Source: Shinella sp. (GTDB lineage: Bacteria > Pseudomonadota > Alphaproteobacteria > Rhizobiales > Rhizobiaceae). From it: a stretch of 64,000 bases of DNA. Both the position numbers and the translations under genes were made by a program. Below the pieces are notes generated by a model. It ran no database searches, was not told where the DNA came from, and saw only the letters and a program-made list of their open reading frames with translations. Of the stretch, positions 38,623-48,948 are shown in pieces. The stretch covers positions 3,605-67,604 of the forward strand of contig QFQX01000023.1 of NCBI GenBank assembly GCA_003248775.1, written 5' to 3'. Each line of letters starts with the position of its first letter. Within the stretch, counting starts at the first letter, position 1.

Positions 38623-41600
38623 ATGCTGAAGCGCCTGACCAGATGGATCTTTCGGCTGTTCGCCTACACGGCGGGCGGAGCGCTTGCGCTCGCGGTCGTC
38701 GCAATCCTTTTCGGCGGCTTCACCACGACCGGCGCCGGCATTGTCACCAGCTGGCTTTCGGCGATGCTGTCGAACCCCGACCAACGCATCACCATCGATG
38801 GCGCCGGGCCGCTGCTGACCGGCGCATTGCGCGTCGAACATGTCGCTATCGCCGACACCGAAGGCGTCTATGCCGAAATCGACAATCTCGCGCTCGACTG
38901 GACACCACTCGATCTCCTCTCCGGCACCTTCCGCGCCCAGCGTCTGGCCGCCGACCGGGTAAGACTCGACCGCACGCCGGTGACAACCGTAGAAAAGACG
39001 CAAAGCAGCGGCGGATTTTCTTTGCCGATTGCAATCAACGTCAAGAAGCTGGAGCTTCCCTCGGTCGAGATCGGCACGGAACTGGCCCGTCGCGAAATCC
39101 GCCTCTCGCTCACCGGATCCGGCAAGGCTTCGGGCGACACCATAACCGCCAATATCGAGGCCCAAAGACCCGATTCTCCGGAGACCAGCGCCCGCGCGGA
39201 TCTCGTGTATGCGCCATTCAAAAACCGGCTGCAGATTGCCGCCAATATCGTAGAGCCGACCGGCGGCCTGCTGGCAGGTCTTCTCAAGCTGCCCGGCACA
39301 CCCGCCATCGACCTCACGATTGAAGGCGACGGCCCGCTATCGGATTGGCAGGGCAAGATTGCCGCCGCGCTCGACGGCCGGCCCACGCTTGCCATCCACG
39401 CGACCCACAAGCAATCCGCCGATGGCACGCGCCGCATTCTTGTCGAAGGCGGTGGCCGTTTCGACGCCATGCTTCCGCCGGGACTTCGCCCGCCATTTGC
39501 GGACGAAACGGCCATCGATATCGATGCGAGCCTCGCCCCCGGCGGCGCGATCCAGATCGACCGCGGCAGCCTGTCCACCGGGGCGCTGTCCCTTTCGGCA
39601 TCCGGCCGCTACGACCCCTCAGGCGAAAACGACCTTTCCGCCGAACTGACTGGTCTCAAGGGTCCCGTCGATTTCAACTATCCAAGCGGCAACGATAACA
39701 TCGCGCTCGCCATTCGCGAGGCAAGCCTCTCGCTACGTGGCCGCGCCGACGCCGCCCTGTTCGAAATGTCCGCCAAGCTCGACAAGGTGAAGACAGCACA
39801 GGGCGAATTCGATGGCCTGGCCATCGAGGCGAAGAGCAAGGCCTTTGATCTGGCCAACCAGACCGGCCGCATAGAGACGATGGTAACGGTCGCCGGCATG
39901 CAGTTCGCCGATGCCGAACTCAACCGTCTCCTGCAGGCACCGATGACGCTGAAGGCGCCGATCGTGCTCGTCGCAACAGCCGTAGGTCTTGAAGCGGCAA
40001 CCATCGAAAGCGCCAGCATCGGCGGTACCGTCGTCGGCCAGTACGCCCTTGCCGACAAGCGCCTCACCGGCCGCTTCGAACTCTTCGGCATTCCCGGCAT
40101 CCTGCCCGACGCCATCGCGGCCAAGCTGCGCGACACCATTCGCGTCTCCGGCAACCTGAATTACAACCTGCCGCAGGACATCAAGCTCAACAACCTGAAG
40201 ATCACCACCAATCTCGGGGAAGCTTCCGGTAACATAGAACTCGATGCGGAAAAGAAGCTGACGGCTGATCTTGCCGGTCGTATCATCGATATCGGCGCCT
40301 TGATGGACAACACCAAGGGCATCTCCGACTTCTCGCTTTCCGCCAATGGACCGCTCGATGCGCTGGCAACCCGTCTTTCCCTCAGAAGCGAGGCAGCAAC
40401 CGTTGCGGGCCGCAAGCTTGAGGGCTTCACGGTGGACGTCGAAGGCACCGCCAGCAAAGCCGCGCCCAAGGGCACCCTGCGCATGGCCGGCCGTATCGAC
40501 GGACAGCCGGTGCAGGGCACCGCCGACCTTGTCGCGGAAAATGGCCGTTCCGCCATTCCGGCACTCAACATCACTGTCGGCAGCAACAGGCTCGACGGGG
40601 CTATCGCTTTTTCTCCGGCCTTCCTGCCATCCGGTAATCTGACCTTCGATTTCCCCGATATCGGCCTGCTTGCAGCTTTCGCCGGACAAACAGCAAGCGG
40701 CGATCTCAAGGGCAAGCTTGCGCTACAGGAAAACAACGGAAAGCTATCGGCTGAGGTGGTGGCTGCGGGCAACGGCATCCAGCGCGACACCCTCACCGTC
40801 GCCAAGCCCGATATCAAGCTGAACATTTCCGACCTTGCAGCCTTCGCGATCGAGGGAACGGTCGCAGCCTCCGAGATCAAATCCGGCGCTAACCGGGTAG
40901 AAGCACCGAAACTTGCGTTCACGCGACAGGGTGCAAGCACCGCCTTCGATCTGAATGCGCGCTATGATGCAGCGCCGCTGGTCGTCGCGGGCAGTGTCAC
41001 GCAGAACGCCAGCGGACTGGATATCGCCCTCGACAAGGCATCGGCGGCACCGAGCGGCATCGCTCTGAAACTCGCTCGCCCCGCGGCATTGCGGCTGAGC
41101 GAGGGCACTGTAAGCATCGAGACCGCCACGATTTCCGCCGGCAGCGGCACGGTCGATATCAAGGGCAGCGCCGGCCACGAACTCGATCTCGCCATCACGC
41201 TGGATCGCCTGCCCGCTTCGCTTGCGGCGAAGGCAGCGCCAAGCCTTTCGCCCGAAGGCGTCATATCCGGTACGATAACCGTCAAGGGAACGGCGGCAGC
41301 GCCTGCGCTGACCTATAATCTCAACTGGGCCGATGCAGGATTGAGCCAGACAAGATCGGCGGGAGTCGGCAGCTTTTCGATATCGGCAAACGGCGAATTC
41401 AGGGACCAGAATCTTTCTCTCGACACCCGGGTAACGGGCCAGCAGGGCCTTGCCTTCGCAGGCGGCGGCACGCTTGGCCTCGCCGGCAGCCGGCCGATCA
41501 ACATGAAGTTCACCGGCAACCTCCCCTTCGCGGTTCTGGGCGGGATACTGTCCGGGCAGGGGTTGATCCTCGAAGGCAGCGCCACCGCCGATGTCACCGT

Positions 41601-42780
41601 CACCGGCACTGCCGGCGCACCCGAAATCAACGGTACGGCGAGAACCTCCGGCGCCAAGCTCATCGACGTTCGCCGCAATCTGGCGCTCGAACAACTTGCG
41701 GCCACCATCAGCCTGCGCGGCGACCGGGCGGAAATCACCGAACTCGGCGGCAAGCTCGCCAGCGGTGGCCGCATTTCCGGCAGCGGCACGATCGACATTC
41801 GCTCGCCCGGGCTGCCAGCAGATATCGCGGTTACGCTGGACAAGGCCGTGTATGTCGACGGAACCATGGTTGCAAGTACCGCCGACGGCAAGCTCGCGCT
41901 CAAGGGTCCCCTGCTGAACAACCCGGTACTCTCGGGCACCATCGCCCTTTCGCGGACAGCGATCACCATTCCGGAAAAACTGCCCGCCAGCCTTTCGCAA
42001 CTGAACATCCAGCACAGGAATGCGCCCGCCAACGTTCGCAATCAGATGGCGAAGGTGACGAAGACCGAAGAACACGGCTCCTCCTCCACCATAGCGCTCG
42101 ATCTGACGATCTCGTCTCCCTCGCAGATCTTCGTGCGCGGACGTGGTATCGACGCGGAACTCGGCGGAACAGTCCGGGTGACAGGAAACGCCGTGAACCC
42201 GAATGTCTCCGGTGGTTTCGAACTGCGCCGCGGGCGCATGTCCATCCTGACCAAGCGGCTGGAATTCACCGAAGGCAACATCACCTTCGGCGGCGGCCTC
42301 ATTCCGATCCTCGACATGAAGGCCACCACGACATCGGGCTCGACGACGATCACCATCACGATCGCGGGCTTTGCCAACGATCCCTCGGTGTCCTTCTCGT
42401 CATCCCCCGCCCTGCCACAGGATGAAATCCTCGCGCAGCTGATCTTCGGTCAGTCGATGTCCCGTCTGTCGGCCCTGCAGATCGCCCAGCTTGCCGATGC
42501 GGCTAGCCAGCTTGCCGGCGGCCGCTCGGGTTCGCTCTTCGAAAGCCTGCGCTCCTCACTCGGCGTCGACGACCTCGATATCTCCACCGACGAGACCGGC
42601 CAGACCAATGTCAGCGCCGGGAAGTACCTCAACAACCGCACCTATATCGAGCTGCAGCAGAGCGGGTCTGGCCAGAGCAAGGCCGTCATCAACCTGGATG
42701 TAGGCCGCGGCGTGAAGCTGAAGGGCGAAGCAGGTGCTGAAGGCGCCGGCGGCGGCATTTTCTACGAAAAGGAATACTGA
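38623..42780 (+). CDS. tamB: TamB, translocation and assembly module protein
   Basis: A 1385-residue envelope protein with one N-terminal membrane anchor (residues about 10-35, FAYTAGGALALAVVAILFGG), a very long beta-rich repetitive taco-like middle, and a C-terminal DUF490 domain (roughly the last 350 residues, ending GAGGGIFYEKEY). It bridges the inner membrane to TamA and is thought to move lipids or assemble barrel proteins. Length is within the family's wide range. It is the second gene of the tamAB operon and convergent with the Lrp-type regulator. Confidence 0.92.
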   Translation: MLKRLTRWIFRLFAYTAGGALALAVVAILFGGFTTTGAGIVTSWLSAMLSNPDQRITIDGAGPLLTGALRVEHVAIADTEGVYAEIDNLALDWTPLDLLSGTFRAQRLAADRVRLDRTPVTTVEKTQSSGGFSLPIAINVKKLELPSVEIGTELARREIRLSLTGSGKASGDTITANIEAQRPDSPETSARADLVYAPFKNRLQIAANIVEPTGGLLAGLLKLPGTPAIDLTIEGDGPLSDWQGKIAAALDGRPTLAIHATHKQSADGTRRILVEGGGRFDAMLPPGLRPPFADETAIDIDASLAPGGAIQIDRGSLSTGALSLSASGRYDPSGENDLSAELTGLKGPVDFNYPSGNDNIALAIREASLSLRGRADAALFEMSAKLDKVKTAQGEFDGLAIEAKSKAFDLANQTGRIETMVTVAGMQFADAELNRLLQAPMTLKAPIVLVATAVGLEAATIESASIGGTVVGQYALADKRLTGRFELFGIPGILPDAIAAKLRDTIRVSGNLNYNLPQDIKLNNLKITTNLGEASGNIELDAEKKLTADLAGRIIDIGALMDNTKGISDFSLSANGPLDALATRLSLRSEAATVAGRKLEGFTVDVEGTASKAAPKGTLRMAGRIDGQPVQGTADLVAENGRSAIPALNITVGSNRLDGAIAFSPAFLPSGNLTFDFPDIGLLAAFAGQTASGDLKGKLALQENNGKLSAEVVAAGNGIQRDTLTVAKPDIKLNISDLAAFAIEGTVAASEIKSGANRVEAPKLAFTRQGASTAFDLNARYDAAPLVVAGSVTQNASGLDIALDKASAAPSGIALKLARPAALRLSEGTVSIETATISAGSGTVDIKGSAGHELDLAITLDRLPASLAAKAAPSLSPEGVISGTITVKGTAAAPALTYNLNWADAGLSQTRSAGVGSFSISANGEFRDQNLSLDTRVTGQQGLAFAGGGTLGLAGSRPINMKFTGNLPFAVLGGILSGQGLILEGSATADVTVTGTAGAPEINGTARTSGAKLIDVRRNLALEQLAATISLRGDRAEITELGGKLASGGRISGSGTIDIRSPGLPADIAVTLDKAVYVDGTMVASTADGKLALKGPLLNNPVLSGTIALSRTAITIPEKLPASLSQLNIQHRNAPANVRNQMAKVTKTEEHGSSSTIALDLTISSPSQIFVRGRGIDAELGGTVRVTGNAVNPNVSGGFELRRGRMSILTKRLEFTEGNITFGGGLIPILDMKATTTSGSTTITITIAGFANDPSVSFSSSPALPQDEILAQLIFGQSMSRLSALQIAQLADAASQLAGGRSGSLFESLRSSLGVDDLDISTDETGQTNVSAGKYLNNRTYIELQQSGSGQSKAVINLDVGRGVKLKGEAGAEGAGGGIFYEKEY

Positions 42781-42829
42781 CGCCGCTTGGGCGTCGGACG
42801 TCTGAAAGCGACGGACAAAGGCCTTCGCC

Positions 42830-43255
42830 TCAACTCACCTTGCTGGTCTTCAGCAGAATGCTGGATTCCGTCGTGTTGATGCCCTCGATCAGGCGGATGC
42901 GCCGCAAGGTCTCGTCGAAGGAGGCGAGATCCCGATCCTCCAGTTCGGCGATGAAATCCCAGCGGCCGTTGGTGCTGTGAAGCGCCCTCACCTGGGGCAG
43001 GCCGCGCAGCTGATGCGCCACGCGGTCGGCAAACTTGCCGACAACCTCAATCATCGCGATCGCCCTCACCCCCGCCGGTCGAATCTCGCTTCCCGTCCTG
43101 ATCGTGAACGCCGCAATCGTGCCATCCGCCACCATCCTGTCGATGCGTGCGGTCACGGTTGCCCGCGATGCACCCGTTGTTGCGGCAAGCGAGGAGGCCG
43201 AAATACGCGCATTGTGGCGCAACGCGCTGAGAATATCACGATCCAGATCATCCAT
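42830..43255 (-). CDS. Lrp/AsnC-family regulator divergent from arginase
   Basis: A 141-residue feast/famine regulator starting MDDLDRDILSALRHNARISA, with an N-terminal helix-turn-helix (SASSLAATTGASRATVTARIDRMVADG) and a RAM ligand-binding domain (RAIAMIEVVGKFADRVAHQL). Its divergence from arginase (132 bases between the starts) suggests that it activates arginine catabolism, as the arginase-linked Lrp regulator does in Sinorhizobium. The start is ATG 43253-43255; a GTG three codons earlier is possible. Confidence 0.9.
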   Translation of the reverse strand: MDDLDRDILSALRHNARISASSLAATTGASRATVTARIDRMVADGTIAAFTIRTGSEIRPAGVRAIAMIEVVGKFADRVAHQLRGLPQVRALHSTNGRWDFIAELEDRDLASFDETLRRIRLIEGINTTESSILLKTSKVS

Positions 43256-43386
43256 GCTTATCACTTCGTCAGTTTAATCCATCGTTTTGGGCAATCTAGC
43301 TTTCTTTTCGACAATTTTCCATCTTTTTGCCAACGCAGGCTTTGATAACAATCCGGCTTTTCCTGCCAGTTCCAAAGGAGATCCGG

Positions 43387-44319
43387 ATGACGGAGAAGAA
43401 GGCGGCAACCTTGATCGGCGTTCCCCTTGAAGAAGGCTCCGGCCGCGGCGGGTGTGCCATGGGGCCGGCTGCGCTGCGCATCGCCGGGATCAGCCATGCG
43501 CTCGGAGAGCTTGGCTACGCCGTCACCGATATCGGCGACCTTCGTCCCGCCCCCGCAACGGATCTGCCCCGCCACCAGAATGCACGTCACCTGCCGGTTG
43601 TTGCTGCCTTTACCCGCGCGCTGGAGGATCGCACCTATCAGGCGGCCCATGCCGGCACCATCCCCATCCTGCTCGGCGGCGATCACAGCCTTTCCATGGG
43701 CAGCGTCTCCGGCATGGCCCGCCACGCAGCAGATCTCGGCCGGCCGCTCTATGTTCTCTGGCTGGACGCGCACACCGACTTCAATTCCCCGGAAACATCC
43801 CCTTCGGGCAACATGCACGGCATGCCGGTCGCATTCTTCTGCGGAAAGGCGGAATTCACGCCGATCCTGCCGGCCGGACGGCCGCTGGTCGAGCCGAGCC
43901 ACGTCTATCAGGTCGGCATCCGCTCGGTCGATGAAGAGGAGCGCGTGGCAATCAGGAAGAACAAGGTCAACGTTTTCGACATGCGCGCCATCGACGAGGA
44001 AGGCGTCGGCGCCATCATCCGCCGTATCATCGCCGACGTCTCGAACGCCAATGGCCTTCTGCATGTCAGCCTCGACGTGGATTTTCTCGATCCGGATGTC
44101 GCGCCGGGCGTCGGCACGACGGTTCCCGGCGGCGCTACTTTCCGTGAAGCGCACCTGATCATGGAAATGCTGCACGACAGCGGGCTCGTTTCTTCGCTCG
44201 ATCTGGTCGAACTCAATCCCTTTCTCGATGACCGGGGCAAGAGCGCCCGCGTGATGGTCGAACTGGCTGCCAGCCTGTTCGGACGCCGGGTTCTCGATCG
44301 CCCCACCCGCGCTGCGTGA
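43387..44319 (+). CDS. rocF: Arginase
   Basis: A 310-residue ureohydrolase that splits L-arginine into ornithine and urea. The manganese-binding motifs are GGDHSLSMG, DAHTDFN and SLDVDFLDP, and the NMHGMP segment is characteristic. The ATG at 43387 follows AAAGGAG. The gene is divergent from an Lrp-type regulator and ends in a strong terminator, so it is probably a single-gene transcript induced by arginine. A related agmatinase is less likely given the sequence around SGNMHGMP. Confidence 0.93.
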   Translation: MTEKKAATLIGVPLEEGSGRGGCAMGPAALRIAGISHALGELGYAVTDIGDLRPAPATDLPRHQNARHLPVVAAFTRALEDRTYQAAHAGTIPILLGGDHSLSMGSVSGMARHAADLGRPLYVLWLDAHTDFNSPETSPSGNMHGMPVAFFCGKAEFTPILPAGRPLVEPSHVYQVGIRSVDEEERVAIRKNKVNVFDMRAIDEEGVGAIIRRIIADVSNANGLLHVSLDVDFLDPDVAPGVGTTVPGGATFREAHLIMEMLHDSGLVSSLDLVELNPFLDDRGKSARVMVELAASLFGRRVLDRPTRAA

Positions 44320-44352
44320 ACACGGAACGGATACACGCATACTTCCTGCCAC

Positions 44353-44386
44353 ATACGGTCAGGGCGATGACGCGCCCTGACCGTAT
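44353..44386 (+). terminator. Terminator after arginase
   Basis: A perfect 14-bp stem (ATACGGTCAGGGCG / CGCCCTGACCGTAT) with a six-base loop lies 34 bases after the stop. It is followed by TTCATTG, a weak T tract. Confidence 0.75.
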
Positions 44387-44390
44387 TTCA

Positions 44391-44763
44391 TTGAACCAGA
44401 ACGCCGGCCACCTGCTTACGACCTTCCACAATTCTCGAGAGAGACGACATCATCATGGATGAATGAGGCCATTCACATCCGGCGGCGATATAGAAGTAAT
44501 TCTTCAATCAAGAAATAGCTAATGGTTGATATAACAAAAAATGCAACCAAAGATAATCTATCTGGACCCGATATAGTTGATATTCAGGTCAAAAAACCAC
44601 CAATAAGGATATTTTAACTCAAATACTCATATATTTTGCCCCGAAAATAAAACAAATCCCGGGACAAATCCCGAGGGGACATTCAGTCAGATTTGACTAT
44701 TGCCAAATTCTGTCTGGGAGCCATCGTGATGAGAAACGGAACGCTCGGAGCAAAGGCGCTTAT
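44391..44763. other. AT-rich intergenic region before first chemoreceptor gene
   Basis: About 370 bases, much more AT-rich than the surrounding genes (notably 44500-44660). It has a short direct repeat of AAATCCCG (about 44653 and 44668) shortly before the receptor gene. It probably carries the promoter of the chemoreceptor-cheW operon. I see no gene or convincing sigma-54 element. Confidence 0.4.
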
Positions 44764-46551
44764 ATGACGATCCTGATGCCCTTCGGTTCGGATGCAAAGG
44801 CAATCCTCGCCGCAATCAGCAAGTCCCAGGCAATGATCGAATTCGATCTGCAGGGAAACATTCTCCTTGCCAACGAGAATTTCTGCAAAGCACTTGGTTA
44901 TGATCTCGGGGAGATAAAAGGCAAGCATCACCGCATGTTCTGCGATCCGGCCTATGTAGCCTCTCCAGAATACAAGGAATTCTGGGCCAAGCTCGCCAGG
45001 GGCGAATTCGATGCGCGCGAGTACAAGCGTATTGCCAAGTCCGGCAAGGAGGTCTGGATCCAGGCTTCGTACAACCCCGTTTTCTCCGGCGGTAAACCCT
45101 ACAAGGTCGTGAAGTTCGCGACCGATATCACCGAAGCAAAGCTGAAGGCGGCGGAAGACTCCGGCAAGCTCGACGCAATCTCCCGTGCGCAGGCAACCAT
45201 CGAATTCACGCCCGGCGGGGAAGTACTGACGGCCAACGAGAACTTCCTGTCGACGCTCGGCTACACGCTGCCGGAGATCCGCGGCAAGCATCACTCGATG
45301 TTTTGCGAGCCCGCCTATGTCCACAGTAACGATTACAAGCTCTTCTGGCAGAAACTCGCCGGAGGCGAGTTCATTGCCCAGGAGTTCAAGCGCATCGGCA
45401 AGGGCGGAAAGGTCGTCTGGATCCAGGCATCCTACAACCCGATCTTCGATATGAACGGGAAAGTCTTCAAGGTCGTCAAATTCGCAACGGACATCACCGA
45501 ACGTGTGCGCGCCGTTGATGATCTTGCAATTGGCCTGACCGCACTTTCGAATGGCGACCTGACGACGCGCATCGAGAAGGCCTTCATACCGACCCTCGAA
45601 AAGGTCCGCACCGACTTCAACGCCTCGATCGAAAAGCTGCAGGGCGCCATGCGCACCGTCGGCGAGAACGCGGAAGGAATTGCCGCCAGCTCGGCGCAGA
45701 TCCACGCCGCCTCCGACAGCCTCGCCACCAGAACCCAACAACAGGCGGCCGCTGTCGAAGAGACTGCAGCAGCGCTGGAGGAAATCACTCAGACGGTCGC
45801 CGACAGTTCCAAGCGCGCCGGCGAGGCGGGCCAACTGGTTGCCCGCACCAGGACAGCCGCGGAACGCTCCGGCCAGGTAGTGAAAAATGCCATTGGCGCC
45901 ATGGGCCAGATCGAGAACTCGTCGAATGAGATTTCCAACATCATCGGCGTCATCGATGACATCGCTTTCCAGACCAACCTGCTGGCGCTGAATGCAGGCG
46001 TAGAAGCAGCCCGTGCTGGCGAAGCCGGCAAGGGTTTTGCCGTCGTCGCGCAGGAAGTCCGCGAACTCGCCCAACGGTCCGCGAATGCTGCAAAGGAAAT
46101 CAAGACGCTGATCCATACTTCCGGCGATCAGGTGAAGAACGGCGTTTCGCTGGTCGGCGAGACTGGCAGGGCGCTAGACCAGATCGTGGCCGAGGTGCAG
46201 GAGATCGACCGCAACGTCGCCGCCATCGTCGATGCTTCACGCGAACAGTCAACTGCGCTGCAGGAAATCAATCGCGCCGTGAACGGGATGGATCAGAACA
46301 CCCAGCAGAATGCGGCCATGGTCGAAGAAACATCGGCTGCCAGCCATAGTCTTGCGCGGGAAGCAGAAACACTCAAGAATCTGCTCGCGCAATTTAGATT
46401 TGGGCAACACTCTTCCGGTACAGTAAAACTAGCGCGTCCTGATGCTTCGCCCGTCGCATCCCCGGCACGCACACTCATGGCAAAGGTCGCCCGCGCCTCC
46501 ACCGGCGCAGCCGCTTCTGCCCAGGCACAGGAAAGTTGGGAAGAATTCTGA
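44764..46551 (+). CDS. Soluble PAS-PAS methyl-accepting chemotaxis protein with CheR tether
   Basis: A 595-residue receptor with no transmembrane segment. Two PAS domains cover about residues 15-125 and 137-247; they repeat the pattern ANENFCKALGYDLGEIKGKHHRMFCDPAY. A HAMP-like linker follows, then the MCP signalling domain with the hairpin tip DIAFQTNLLALNAGVEAARAGEAGK. The C-terminus SWEEF resembles the xWxxF pentapeptide that tethers CheR. The layout is that of AerC-type energy-taxis receptors; ligand or cofactor is not known. It shares one base with the start of cheW. Confidence 0.9.
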   Translation: MTILMPFGSDAKAILAAISKSQAMIEFDLQGNILLANENFCKALGYDLGEIKGKHHRMFCDPAYVASPEYKEFWAKLARGEFDAREYKRIAKSGKEVWIQASYNPVFSGGKPYKVVKFATDITEAKLKAAEDSGKLDAISRAQATIEFTPGGEVLTANENFLSTLGYTLPEIRGKHHSMFCEPAYVHSNDYKLFWQKLAGGEFIAQEFKRIGKGGKVVWIQASYNPIFDMNGKVFKVVKFATDITERVRAVDDLAIGLTALSNGDLTTRIEKAFIPTLEKVRTDFNASIEKLQGAMRTVGENAEGIAASSAQIHAASDSLATRTQQQAAAVEETAAALEEITQTVADSSKRAGEAGQLVARTRTAAERSGQVVKNAIGAMGQIENSSNEISNIIGVIDDIAFQTNLLALNAGVEAARAGEAGKGFAVVAQEVRELAQRSANAAKEIKTLIHTSGDQVKNGVSLVGETGRALDQIVAEVQEIDRNVAAIVDASREQSTALQEINRAVNGMDQNTQQNAAMVEETSAASHSLAREAETLKNLLAQFRFGQHSSGTVKLARPDASPVASPARTLMAKVARASTGAAASAQAQESWEEF

Positions 46552-47030
46552 TGGCAACGACGATCAACTCCACGACCTTCGGCGGGGAAACCCTCGAAAT
46601 CATCGCCTTCCGCCTGCATGATCAGGAATTCTGCGTGAAGACGACCACGATACGCGAAATCCGCGGCTGGGCTCCGTCGACACCGATCCCGCATGCTCCC
46701 GCCGATGTCATCGGCGTCATGAACCTCCGCGGTTCGGTTATCCCGATCATCGACCTCGCCTATAAGCTCGGCATGAAGAGCACGGTTGCCAACGAACGCT
46801 CCGCCATCGTCGTCGCTGAAGTGCATAACATGGTCATCGGAATGCTCGTCGACCGCGTCTCCGACATCCTTACCATCCCGTCGAGCCAGGTGCAGCCCGT
46901 TCCGGAAATCTCCGCCTCCTTCGACAAATCCTTCTCTGAAGGCATAATCGCCAACGAGAACGGCATGATCTGCTTCCTGAATCTCTCAAAGATGTTCAAG
47001 GGCACCGAAGCGGAAGACCTCGCGGCCTGA
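46551..47030 (+). CDS. cheW: CheW chemotaxis coupling protein
   Basis: A 159-residue CheW adapter (MATTINSTTFGGETLEIIAF) with the conserved region IREIRGWAPSTPIPHAPADVIGVMNLRGSVIPIIDLA, linking receptors to CheA. The ATG at 46551 shares its A with the receptor's TGA stop (TGATG), showing translational coupling, so this CheW is probably dedicated to the upstream PAS-PAS receptor. No cheA lies nearby; the CheA would be encoded elsewhere. Confidence 0.93.
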   Translation: MATTINSTTFGGETLEIIAFRLHDQEFCVKTTTIREIRGWAPSTPIPHAPADVIGVMNLRGSVIPIIDLAYKLGMKSTVANERSAIVVAEVHNMVIGMLVDRVSDILTIPSSQVQPVPEISASFDKSFSEGIIANENGMICFLNLSKMFKGTEAEDLAA

Positions 47031-47064
47031 TCCCTTCACAATCGGACGGATACTCCTTGCTTCG

Positions 47065-47089
47065 AAGGCTCCATTCGTGGGGCCTTTTT
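47065..47089 (+). terminator. Rho-independent terminator after cheW
   Basis: Stem AAGGCTCC / GGGGCCTT (one G-T pair) with loop ATTCGT, followed by TTTTTC. It separates the receptor-cheW transcript from the second receptor gene. Confidence 0.85.
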
Positions 47090-47248
47090 CGTTTCACGCT
47101 CCCCTTCGTGTTTAAGTTTATCAAAATTTGCTTATGTAATTAGAAGATTATTAAATATGGAAATGCCATCATAACGTGTATTCCGGTGTGATCGCCGACA
47201 TGACGGCACAGCCGGAGGGAGGCCGCGGCCAAGGGAAAGGCAACTCGG

Positions 47249-48925
47249 ATGGCATGGTTTGCAGCAAGCAGTGATTCCAGCAACGTACGTTCCGCACTTT
47301 CTAAGTCCCAGGCAATGATCGAGTTCGATCTGACCGGGACCATTCTCGATGCCAATGAGAACTTCTGCCAAACGGTCGGCTACAACCGGGAAGAGATCGT
47401 CGGCAAGCACCACAGGATCTTCTGCGATCCTGCCTATGCGGAATCGGCTCAGTACCGCGAATTCTGGACCAGTCTGGCCTCCGGCAAGTTCGACGCCCGC
47501 GAGTACAAGCGCTTCGGCAAGGGCGGTCGGGAAATTTGGATCCAGGCCTCCTACAACCCCGTCTTTTCCGGCGGCAAGCCGTACAAGGTGGTCAAGATCG
47601 CCACCGACATCACCGAAGCAAAGAAGAGAAGCCTCGAGGATGCCGACAAGATTGCCGCCATTTCCCGTTCCCAGGCCGTGATCGAATTCACCCCGGACGG
47701 GCGGATCCTCAAAGCCAACGAAAATTTCTGCAACGCCACGGGCTACGAACTTTCTGAAATCGTCGGCCGGCATCACAGCATGTTTTGCGATCCGGCATAT
47801 GCCGCCAGCGCCGAATACAAGACCTTCTGGGCACAGCTTGCCGAAGGCCGCTTCACGGCCAATGAATTCGTCCGTTATGGCAAGGGCGGTAAGGAAGTCT
47901 GGATCCAGGCATCCTACAATCCCATTCACGACCTGAACGGGCAGGTCTACAAGGTGGTCAAGTTCGCAACCGATGTCACGCCGCGCATGACAGCAATCGA
48001 CGCTCTGGGCCGCGCGCTGAATGCCGTCGCCGACGGCGATCTCTTGCAGTGCCTCGACCAGCCTTTCGTTCCGACCATGGAAAAGGTCCGTCAGGACTTC
48101 AACAGCGCCGTCGCCAAGCTGCGCAACGCCCTCCAGACGGTCGCCATCAATGCGGAAGGCATCGCATCAGCCTCCGCCGAAGTGCGCGAGGCCTCGGATG
48201 ATCTCGCACATCGCACCGAGCGTCAGGCCGCCTCGCTCGAAGAAGCCGCCGCCGCCCTCGAGGAAATCACCACCACCGTCGCCGACGCCAGCCGCAGGGC
48301 AGACGAAGCAGGCCGCCTAGTTCGGGAGACGCGCAAGAGTGCGGAGACCTCCGGCGAAGTCGTCGAACAGGCCATCGAGGCCATGAGCCGCATCGCAGAA
48401 TCGTCAAAGCAGATCACCAGCATCATCGGCGTCATCGACGAGATCGCCTTCCAGACCAATCTGCTGGCGCTGAACGCCGGCGTCGAGGCCGCCCGTGCCG
48501 GAGAGGCCGGCAAGGGCTTTGCCGTCGTTGCTCAGGAAGTACGGGAACTGGCGCAGCGCTCGGCACAGGCGGCCAAGGAAATCAAGACGCTGATCCACAC
48601 ATCCGGCGAGCAGGTAAAGAGCGGCGTCTCATTGGTCGGCAGGACGGGAGCGGCGTTGCACGAGATATCCTCCCGCGTCGGCGAGATAGACACCAACGTC
48701 ACGGCCATCGTCGGCGCCTCCCGCGAACAGTCCGGCGCACTCAGGGAAATCAGCCAGTCCGTCAACCATATGGATCAGGCGACCCAGAAGAATGCTGCCA
48801 TGGTCGAGGAAACCACGGCTGCCAGCCACGGTCTCGCGCGAGAGGCGGAAAGCCTGCACAATCTTCTCGGCGATTTCCGGATAGGCCGACCCGGTGACAT
48901 CAGGCACTCACTCGTCGCGGCATAG
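47249..48925 (+). CDS. Second soluble PAS-PAS methyl-accepting chemotaxis protein (paralogue)
   Basis: A 558-residue paralogue of the receptor at 44764. It has the same architecture: two PAS domains (about residues 13-125 and 135-247) with the same KHHRIFCDPAY and KHHSMF-type motifs, a HAMP-like linker and the MCP domain (tip DEIAFQTNLLALNAGVEAA). It lacks the C-terminal tryptophan pentapeptide, ending IRHSLVAA. A terminator stands before and after it, so it is its own transcript. Sequence similarity along the whole length shows that the two arose by duplication. Confidence 0.9.
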   Translation: MAWFAASSDSSNVRSALSKSQAMIEFDLTGTILDANENFCQTVGYNREEIVGKHHRIFCDPAYAESAQYREFWTSLASGKFDAREYKRFGKGGREIWIQASYNPVFSGGKPYKVVKIATDITEAKKRSLEDADKIAAISRSQAVIEFTPDGRILKANENFCNATGYELSEIVGRHHSMFCDPAYAASAEYKTFWAQLAEGRFTANEFVRYGKGGKEVWIQASYNPIHDLNGQVYKVVKFATDVTPRMTAIDALGRALNAVADGDLLQCLDQPFVPTMEKVRQDFNSAVAKLRNALQTVAINAEGIASASAEVREASDDLAHRTERQAASLEEAAAALEEITTTVADASRRADEAGRLVRETRKSAETSGEVVEQAIEAMSRIAESSKQITSIIGVIDEIAFQTNLLALNAGVEAARAGEAGKGFAVVAQEVRELAQRSAQAAKEIKTLIHTSGEQVKSGVSLVGRTGAALHEISSRVGEIDTNVTAIVGASREQSGALREISQSVNHMDQATQKNAAMVEETTAASHGLAREAESLHNLLGDFRIGRPGDIRHSLVAA

Positions 48926-48948
48926 GTAGAGCGTACCGGCGACACCAT

